Origin: Streptomyces sp. TS71-3
GTDB taxonomy: Bacteria > Actinomycetota > Actinomycetes > Streptomycetales > Streptomycetaceae
Assembly (NCBI RefSeq): GCF_018327685.1
Contig: NZ_BNEL01000001.1
Location: 1,364,001 to 1,428,000, forward strand
Direction of reading: 5' to 3'
Length of the DNA stretch: 64,000 nucleotides
Shown: piece by piece, positions 50,753 to 59,700 of the stretch
How positions within the stretch are numbered: the stretch's first letter is position 1
How the letters are laid out: each line of letters starts with the position of its first letter
Made by a program: the position numbers and the translations under genes
Notes under the pieces: generated by a model
Seen by the model: the letters and a program-made list of their open reading frames with translations, nothing else
The model's database searches: none
Told to the model about the DNA's origin: nothing

Positions 50753-53700
50753 GCCGGGACGGCCGGCTGTCCCTTCACGACATCGTCGAGCGGTACGGCG
50801 CCGGGGCGCTCTCGACGAGCGACGCCCTTTTGGAGTTGGAACGGCACGCGCGCATTCCCCTGTCGGAGGGGCAGCGCGGCCTGTGGGCGCTGCACAGGCT
50901 GGAGCCGGACACGTACGCCTACAACGTTCCGGTGTGCCTCTCCTGCCGCCAGGTCGACCGCGCCGCTCTCGCCGACGCCTTGCGCGACACGCTCGCGCGG
51001 TATCCGATTCTCTCGGCCAGGGTGCGCGAAGGGGACGACGGGCCCTGCCTGGTGCAGGGTGGCGCGGACGGTTCCCCGGCCGCGTCCGTCGAGTACGCCG
51101 ACATCTGCGATATTCCCTCCGGCGAGGTGCCGGCGCATCTGAAGAGCAGAGCGCAACAGCCGTTCGACCTGGCGCGCGAGCCCCTGATCCGGCTCTCCGT
51201 GCTGTCCCGCGCCGAGTCCGAGACGTACGTCCTCCTGGTGGTGCACCACCTCGTCATCGACGGGCCGTCGCTGTGCCTCGTGCTCGACACCCTGCTCCAC
51301 GCCTACCAGGCGCGGGCCGCCGGCCGCGCGCCCTCCTTCCCGCCGGGCCCCGCGTCGTACGGCGAGTTCGTGGCATGGGAGCGGGAGTTCCTCGCCGGCG
51401 CGCGCGCCGAGCGCGACCGGGAATTCTGGACGCGGGAGCTCACCGGAAGGACTCCCCTCACCGGTCTGCCCACCGAGGCGGCGCTGCCCCCGGACGCGCC
51501 CCACGAAGGCGAGGTGTGCACCCGAGCGCTGACGAAGGCGCAGACCGACGCCGTCGCGTTGTTCGCCGCGTCCCACGAGATCAGTCCCGGAATCCTCTTT
51601 CTGGCCGTCTTCAAAACCCTCCTCCACCGCTACACCGGGCAGGAGGACATCGTCATCGGAATGCCGGTGGCAGGGCGCCCGCTGGAGCAATTCGACCCGG
51701 TGGTCGGCTATTTCATCAACACGCTGCCCATCCGCAGTAAACCGGTGGGGTCCGAGGATTTCTCACGCTTCGCCCAGGGCCTGCAATCCACGGTGTTCAA
51801 GGCCATCGAGCACGGCGCCTATCCGTTCCCCCGTATCGTGCGCGATATCGGCGACCGCGGCGCGGACCTCCGCTCCCCGGTGTTCCACGTCGTCTACAAC
51901 TACCAGAACTTCTCGCTCTCCGGCCGCCTGAACGACCTGGCGGCAGAACTCCGCGACACCTGGCCTTTCCAGATGGTGGACGGCCTGCACCAGCTGGGCG
52001 AATACGACCTGACGCTGGATGTCGTTCCCGACGAAGGAACCGTACTCAACTGGAAGTACCACCCCGCAGAATTCTCCGCCGACACCGTCGCGCGCATGGC
52101 GGACCATTTCGTCAACCTCGTCGACGCCGTTCTGGCCACGGACGGCCAGGCGCCGCTCGGCCGGCTGCCCCTGCTCGACGACATCGAGCGCCGGCTCCTC
52201 CTCGACGAGTGGAACCGCACGGACGCCCACCACGCCGACATCCCCGAGAACCGGACCTGCTGGGACCTCTTCGCCGAGCAGGCGGCGGCGAACCCCGAGG
52301 AGCCCGCGGTGACCTGCGGGGAGCGGACCCTGACCTACCGCGAACTCGCCGACCGCAGCTCGGCGCTGGCCGACGCGCTGCTGCGCCGGGGCGTCGGCGC
52401 CGGGGACACGGTGGGCGTCTGCTTCGAGCGGTCGCTCGATCTCGTCGTGGGGCTCCTCGCGACGATGAAGTCCGGGGCGGCCTACGTGCCGCTGGACCCG
52501 GGCCTTCCGGCCGAGCGCCTCTCGTACATGATCCAGGACAGCGGGGCCGCGCTCGTCATCTGCCACGAGGCGGTGATGGACAGGCTGGCCGGTGTGCGGA
52601 CGGGCGGGGTGCGGATCCACGCGACGGATCGCGCGGATCATCCGGACCGCCTCGACCGGCCGGATCGTCCGGACCGCCTCGACCGGCCGGATCATCCGGA
52701 CCGCCCCGACCGGCCGGACCGCTCGGATCACCCGGACCGGCCGGACGGTCCCGACCGCTCGGACCGCTCGGGCCGCTCGGACCGCTCGGACCGCCCGGAC
52801 GATCGCGGTGACGAGGCGGGGCCGGCGCCTGACGTCGCGTACGTCATCTACACGTCCGGCAGCACCGGGCAGCCCAAGGGCGTGGTGGTGCCCCATCGGG
52901 CGCTGACCAACTTCCTGCTGGCCATGGCGCGGACCCTGGAGGTCACCTCCGGCGACCGGTTGCTGGCCGTCACCACGTACAGCTTCGACATCGCCGGCCT
53001 GGAGCTCTACCTGCCGCTGATCACCGGCGGGCACTGCCGCGTCTGCGACGCGACGACGGCCACCGACGCCACGCTGCTCGCTGAGGAGATGGCCGCGTGG
53101 CGGCCCACCGTCATGCAGGCCACCCCCGCCACCTGGGCGATGCTGCTCCGGGTGGGATGGCGCAACGCCGAAGGCGTCAAGGTCCTCTGCGGTGGGGAGG
53201 CGCTGCCTGACCGCCTCAAGGACCGGCTCCTGTCGCGCGGCGAGGTCTGGAACCTGTACGGGCCGACCGAGACCACGATCTGGTCGACGGCGAAGCGCCT
53301 GGTCCCGGGCGAGCCGGTGACCGTCGGAACGCCCATCGCGAACACGCAGGCGTACGTGCTCGACGAGCACATGCAGCCGGTACCGGTCGGCGTGCCGGGC
53401 GAGCTGTGCATCTCCGGCGACGGCGTCGCCCTCGGATACCACGGGAAGCCGGACCTCACGGCGGAGCGGTTCGTCGAGAACCCGTTCCTGCGCGGCCGGC
53501 GCATGTACCGGACCGGGGACGTCGCGCGCCGGCTGCCGGGCGGCGACATCGCCGTGCTCGGACGCATGGACCACCAGGTCAAGCTGCGGGGCCACCGCAT
53601 CGAGCTCGGCGAGATCGAGGCCGCGCTCGACGGCCACCCGGACATCGCGCGCAGCGTCGTGGCGCTGGAGCGCGGCGACCGCTCGGAACGGCTCACCGCG

Positions 53701-56700
53701 TACGTCACCGTGCACGGCGACACCGAGCACGCCCCCGACGCCAAGGCGCTCCGCGGGCACCTCGCGCGCACCCTCCCTGCCTACATGGTGCCGAGCGCGT
53801 TCGTGCACCTGGAGGCGTTCCCGCTCACGGCCAACGGCAAGATCGACCGCGCGAGGCTGAGCGACCACCGCGAGGCGGCGCCGGGCGCCCGGACGCGGGC
53901 CTCCGCCGCGCCGGCCGACCGGGCGTTCCGCATCGAGCGGAGGGTCCGGGGGATCTTCGCCGAGGTGCTCGGCCGCGAGGACGTCGATCGCGACGAGGGC
54001 TTCTTCGACACGGGCGGCGACTCGTTCACGGCCATCGACGTGGTGGAGAACATCAACCGGGCCTTCGGATGCCGCCTGCGCCCGATGGCGCTCTTCGCGC
54101 ACTCCTCGATCGCCGCCATGGCCCGGCATTTGGACGAACTGCTGTCCGCGGAAGCGGAGTCCGCGGCGGGCACGGCGGGCACGGTGACCACGGCGCCCGC
54201 GGTGTCCGAGGCGACCGCGCAGGCGTCCGGCGGGCTCCGGTCCACCCGGCCGGCCGCGCAGGCGCCGAGGGGGCTCCGGCCCACCCAACCCGGCGCGGAG
54301 AGGGCGGCTCGGCCCGCCGCCACCCCGGCACGGCCCGCCCCCGATGACGCCTACCTGGACGGCTCGATCGCCGTCGTCGGCATCTCGTGCCGGTTCCCCG
54401 GAGCCCGGGACCACCGGGAGTTCTGGCGCAACCTCCGCGAGGGCAGGAGCGGCGGCGCCACATGGTCGCCCGACGAGCTGCGCGCGCTCGGGGTCCCGGA
54501 GGAGCTGATCGGCAGGGCCGACTACGTCCCGCGTCGGGCGGTCATCGACGGCAGGGCGGAGTTCGATCCCGCGTTCTTCGGAATCTCGCCGCGCGACGCC
54601 GAGCTGATGGACCCGCAGGGACGGCTCCTGCTGCTGCACGCGTGGAAGGCGCTGGAGGACGCCGGCTACCGCCCCGAGGACGTCCCCGGCACGAGCGTGT
54701 TCACCGCGACGAGCAACAACTTCTACCAGGCCCTGCTGCCGAGCCTGATGGAGAACGCCTCGGGTCCCCGGATCCTGGCCGGCACCGAGGGATACGCGGC
54801 CTGGCTGCTGGCGCAGGGCGGCAGCGTGCCCACGATGATCTCCAGCAAGCTGGGGCTGAGAGGGCCCAGCATGGCGGTGAGCACCAACTGCTCGTCGGCG
54901 CTGAGCGGACTCCATCTCGCGTGCCGGAGCCTGCTGTCCCGCGAGGCCGACCAGGCGCTGGTCGGCGCGGCCAGCCTCTTCTCCACGATGGACCTGGGCT
55001 ACGTGCACCAGCCCGGCCTGAACTTCGCCGGCGACGGACGGTGCAAGGCGTTCGACGACGCCGCCGACGGCATGGCCGGCGGCGAGGGCGTGGGCGCGGT
55101 CGTCCTCAAGCGCGCCCGCGACGCGTTCGCCGACGGCGACCACGTCTACTGCCTGATCCGCGGGACCGCGGTCAACAACGACGGGGGTGACAAGGCCGGT
55201 TACTACGCACCGAGCGTCCGGGGCCAGGCCGACGTCATCCGCGCGGCGCTGGACAGGTCCGGGGTCGACCCCGATTCCATCCGCTACGTCGAAGCGCACG
55301 GCACGGGCACCAGGCTGGGCGATCCCATCGAGGTCGCCGCGCTGACCGAGGCGTACCGGGACCACACGAGCCGCAGCGGGTACTGCGGAATCGGATCGGT
55401 CAAGAGCAACATCGGCCACCTGGACGCGGCCGCCGGCATCGCGGGCCTGATCAAACTGGCCCTGGGCCTCCACCACGGCGAGATCCCCAGGACCCTGCAC
55501 TGCGAGGTGCCCAACAGGGAGATCGACTGGGAGAGCTCCCCGTTCCACGTGGCCGATCGGAACGTCCTCCTGGACGGCAGCGGCCCCGAGCCGGCGAGGG
55601 CGGGCCTCAGCTCGTTCGGCATCGGCGGCACCAACGTGCACGCGGTCCTCGAAGAGGTGGGCCCGCGCCGGCGGGCGGTGCCTGCCGCCGGGGGCCGTCC
55701 GGGACCGCACCTGGTGGTCCTCTCGGCCCGGGACGGCGAACGGCTCACCGCCCTCGCGCGCGAACTCCTCGCGTTCCTCCCCGAGTACGCGAGCGGCGGC
55801 GGCGAGAGTGGCGGCGACAGCGGCGGCGAGAGCGGTGGCGATCTGGCGTCACTCGCCTACACGCTCCAGACCGGGCGGCGGGCGATGGCCCGGCGCGTGG
55901 CCTTCGTCGCGGACGGCGTCGACGGGCTGGCCGGGCAGCTCAGGGCCTACGTCGACGGGGGCGTCCCCGAAGCGGCGTTCGAGGGCACCGTCCGGCGGGC
56001 GGACGACGAGCTGGTCGCGCTCTTCGCCCGCACCGAGCAGCTCAGGGAGCTGACCGCCGAATGGCTCGCCCGCGGCGACTGGGAGAAGATCGCGCCGCTG
56101 TGGGTCAGCGGCGTCGACGTCGACTGGAAGCGGCTGTACGGCCCGGACGGCGCGTTCCGCGAGAACGGCGCGTACGGTCCGGACGGCGCGTTCCGCGAGG
56201 ACGGCGCGTACGGCCCGGACGGCGCCGACGGTGTGGCCGCTCCGCGGCGGGTGAGCCTGCCGACGTACCCGTTCGACACCAGGACGTTCTGGCCGGACGC
56301 CGCGGCGGGGAGCGAGGACCGGCCGGCGGGGCACGCGGCCGAGGGGGCGCCCCGGGCGGGCGCGGGACGTGACGGCGGGCCGGCGGAGGCAGAGGCGTTG
56401 CTCGCCGAGGCGGCGGCCGGCGCCGGCGGGGTCGGACCGTTCCTGGCGCGGCACGAGCGGAGCACGGCGGCCATGGACCGCGTCCTGCGCCGGCTGACGC
56501 TCGCGCAGCTCTCGTTGCTCGGGCTCTACCGGGAGCCCGTGAGCGAGTCCGCGTGGAGCGCGCGGACCGCCTCCGGCTACGCGAGGTGGCTCGACCACAG
56601 CGTCACGGTGCTGCTGGACGGCGGCGAACTCGTCCGGGAAGCCGGCGTCCTGCGGGCGCCGGACGGCGCCGGCGCACCGAACGCCGAGCGGGCGTGGGAA

Positions 56701-59700
56701 GCGTGGCATGAGTGGAAGGACGCGCACGCCGGCGATCCTGAGCTCGTCGCCAAGGCCGCCCTGGCGGAGCGCATGATCGAGGCCCTGCCGGCGATCCTGA
56801 CGGGAGAGACGGCGGCCACGGCCGTCATGTTCCCCGGCGGGTCCCTCGACCTGGTCGAGGCGGTCTACAAGCGGAACGCGACCGTCGGCTACTTCAACGG
56901 GGTCACGGCCGGCGCCGTGCGCTCCGAGGCGGAGGCGTACCTGCGCGCCGGGCGGTCCGGGATCCGGATCCTGGAGATCGGCGCGGGGACCGGCAGCACG
57001 AGCGAGCGCGTCTTCGAGCGGCTGGCGGGCATCGAAGGCGACATCGCCGAGTACTGCTACACCGACATCTCCAAGGCGTTCCTGATCGAGGCGGAGAAGC
57101 GGTTCTCCCACCGCGTTCCCTACCTGCGGTGCAGGACGTTCGACGTGGAACGCGCTCCCGGCGGGCAGGGCCTCACGGCCGGGCGGTACGACATCGTCGT
57201 CGCCAACAACGTCCTGCACGCCACCAGGGACATCGTGCGGTCCGTCGAGCACGCCCGCGCGCTGCTGCGCCCCGGCGGCGTCCTCCTGCTCAACGAACTC
57301 GGCCGGAACGAGCTGTGGTCGCATCTGACCTTCGGGCTCCTGGACGGCTGGTGGCGCCACACGGACGGACGGCGCATCGAGGGCGGCCCCGCCCTGTCGC
57401 CGGCCTCGTGGCGCGACGTCCTCACGGAGGCAGGGTTCGACGCGGTCGACTTCCCCGCCGAGCGGGCCCGATCGCTGGGCCAGCAGATCGTGGTGGCACG
57501 GGCCGGTGCCCGGGTGCGGCGCCCCGGCCCGGGAACGTCCGAACGGGGAGGCGGGCTCGGCGCCCAGGGCCGCCCGTTCGGCGCGCAGGACAGCTCGTCC
57601 GACGCCCGGAGGAGTTCGCTCGGCGTGCAGGGCAGCTCGCCAGGACCGCGGGTAAGCGCGCCCGGCACCCACGAAAGCCCGCTCGAAGCGCACATCGCGG
57701 AGACCCTCGCGCAGAGCCTGATGGCCGCTCTGAAGCTCGGCAGGGACGAGCTCGCGGCCGACCTGCCGTTCGCGGATTACGGCCTCGACTCGCTCACGGG
57801 CGTCCATCTGGTGCGGACCCTCAACGAATCGCTCGGCACCGACCTGGACCCCAGCGTCCTGTTCGACAACCCCTCCATACGGCGGCTGACGGCGTACGTG
57901 CTGGAGGAACACGGAGAGACGATCGCCGCGCACCGGGAGCGCGGGGGTGAGCGCGGAGGCGGGCACGGGGGCGAGGGCGGAGGCGGGCACGGGGGCGAGC
58001 GCGGAGAACCGGCCGCCCCCGGAGCGGGCGCCACTCCCTTCCCGGCTCCGGACACGAGCCCGGACCCGGCCCCGGACACGAGCGCGGCCCCGGACACGAG
58101 CGCGGCCCGGGACACGAGCCCGGACCCGGGCCCCGTTCCACTCGACCACCCGCGTGACCAAGCCCCGCTCGCCCAGGCCCCGTTCGCCCACTCCCCGGCC
58201 GCCGGCACGGCGGAAGCCCCCCAGACCAGGGAGCCCATCGCCGTCATCGGCATGAGCGGCCGTTTCCCGGGCGCGCGGGACGTGGACGAGTTCTGGCGGC
58301 ACCTGGTCGAGGGCCGTGATCCGGTGACCAGGGTGTCCCGGTGGGATCTGCCGTCCCTGCGGAGCCGGTGCACCGAGGGCGGGTTCATGGACGGCATCGA
58401 CGAGTTCGATCCGCTGTTCTTCGGCATCTCCGGAGCGGAAGCCGCCTACATGGAGCCGCAGCAGCGGCTGTTCCTCCAGGAGGCGTGGAACGCGCTTCAG
58501 GACGCGGGCCACGCGGGCGCTTCCCTCGACCGCGACCGGTGCGGCGTCTACGTCGGGTGCACGGCCGGCGACTACTTCGACCTGAGGGACGGGAGCGACT
58601 ACCCGGCCCAGGCGTTCTGGGGCAACATGAACTCCCTGGTGCCGTCGAGGATCGCCTACTACCTGGACCTGCACGGTCCGGCGATGGCCGTGGACACCGC
58701 GTGCTCCAGCTCGCTCGTCTCCGTCTACCTGGCATGCCAGGGGCTGTGGGCGCACGACGCCGACACGGCGATCGCGGGCGGCGTCTACGTGCAGAACTCG
58801 CCCCGGCTCTACGTCGCGGGATCGCGCGCCGGGATGCTCTCGCCAACGGGACGGTGCCGCTCGTTCGACCAGGCCGCCGACGGGTTCGTCCCCGCCGAGG
58901 GGGTCGGCGCGCTGGTCCTGAAGCGGCTCTCGGAGGCCGAGCGCGACGGCGACCACATCCACGGCGTGATCCGCGGCATCGGCATCAACCAGGACGGCAC
59001 CACCAACGGGATCACGGCTCCGAACGGGAACTCCCAGGAGAAGCTGATCCGGCAGGTCTACCGGGACTTCGGGATCGACCCCGAGGGGATCCAGCTCCTT
59101 GAGGCCCACGGTACGGGGACCAGGCTCGGCGATCCGGTGGAGTTCAGGGCCGTCGAGCGTGCCTTCCGCGCCCACACGGACAGGGAGCACTTCTGCTCGC
59201 TCGGGTCGAGCAAGGCCGACATCGGCCACGCCCAGGCCGCCGCCGGCGTCATCGGGATCATCAAGACCCTGCTGGCCCTCAAGCACGCCACGATGCCGGG
59301 GCTCCTGCACCACCGGACGGCCAACGCCGGCATCGCGCTGGAGGGCAGCCCCTTCTTCGTGCACACGGAGGCGAGGGCGTGGGCCGCGCCTCGCGCCGGG
59401 CGGCGCCGCGCGGCGATCACCTCGCTCGGGGCGAGCGGCACGAACGCCCACGCCGTCATCGAGGAGGCACCGGTACCGGTATCGACACCGGCACCGGACC
59501 GCCGCGGGCTGCCGGGCGGCCCCCGGCTGATCGCGCTGTCGGCGCGGACGGCGGAGGCCCTGCGGGAGCAGGCGGCCCGCCTCGCGCGGCACTGCCGGGA
59601 GCACCCGGAGCTCGATCTCGGCGAGGTGAGCTGCACGCTCCTCCTCGGGCGGACGCACTTCCGGCACCGCTGGGCCTGCGTGGCGCACGACGTCGCCGGA

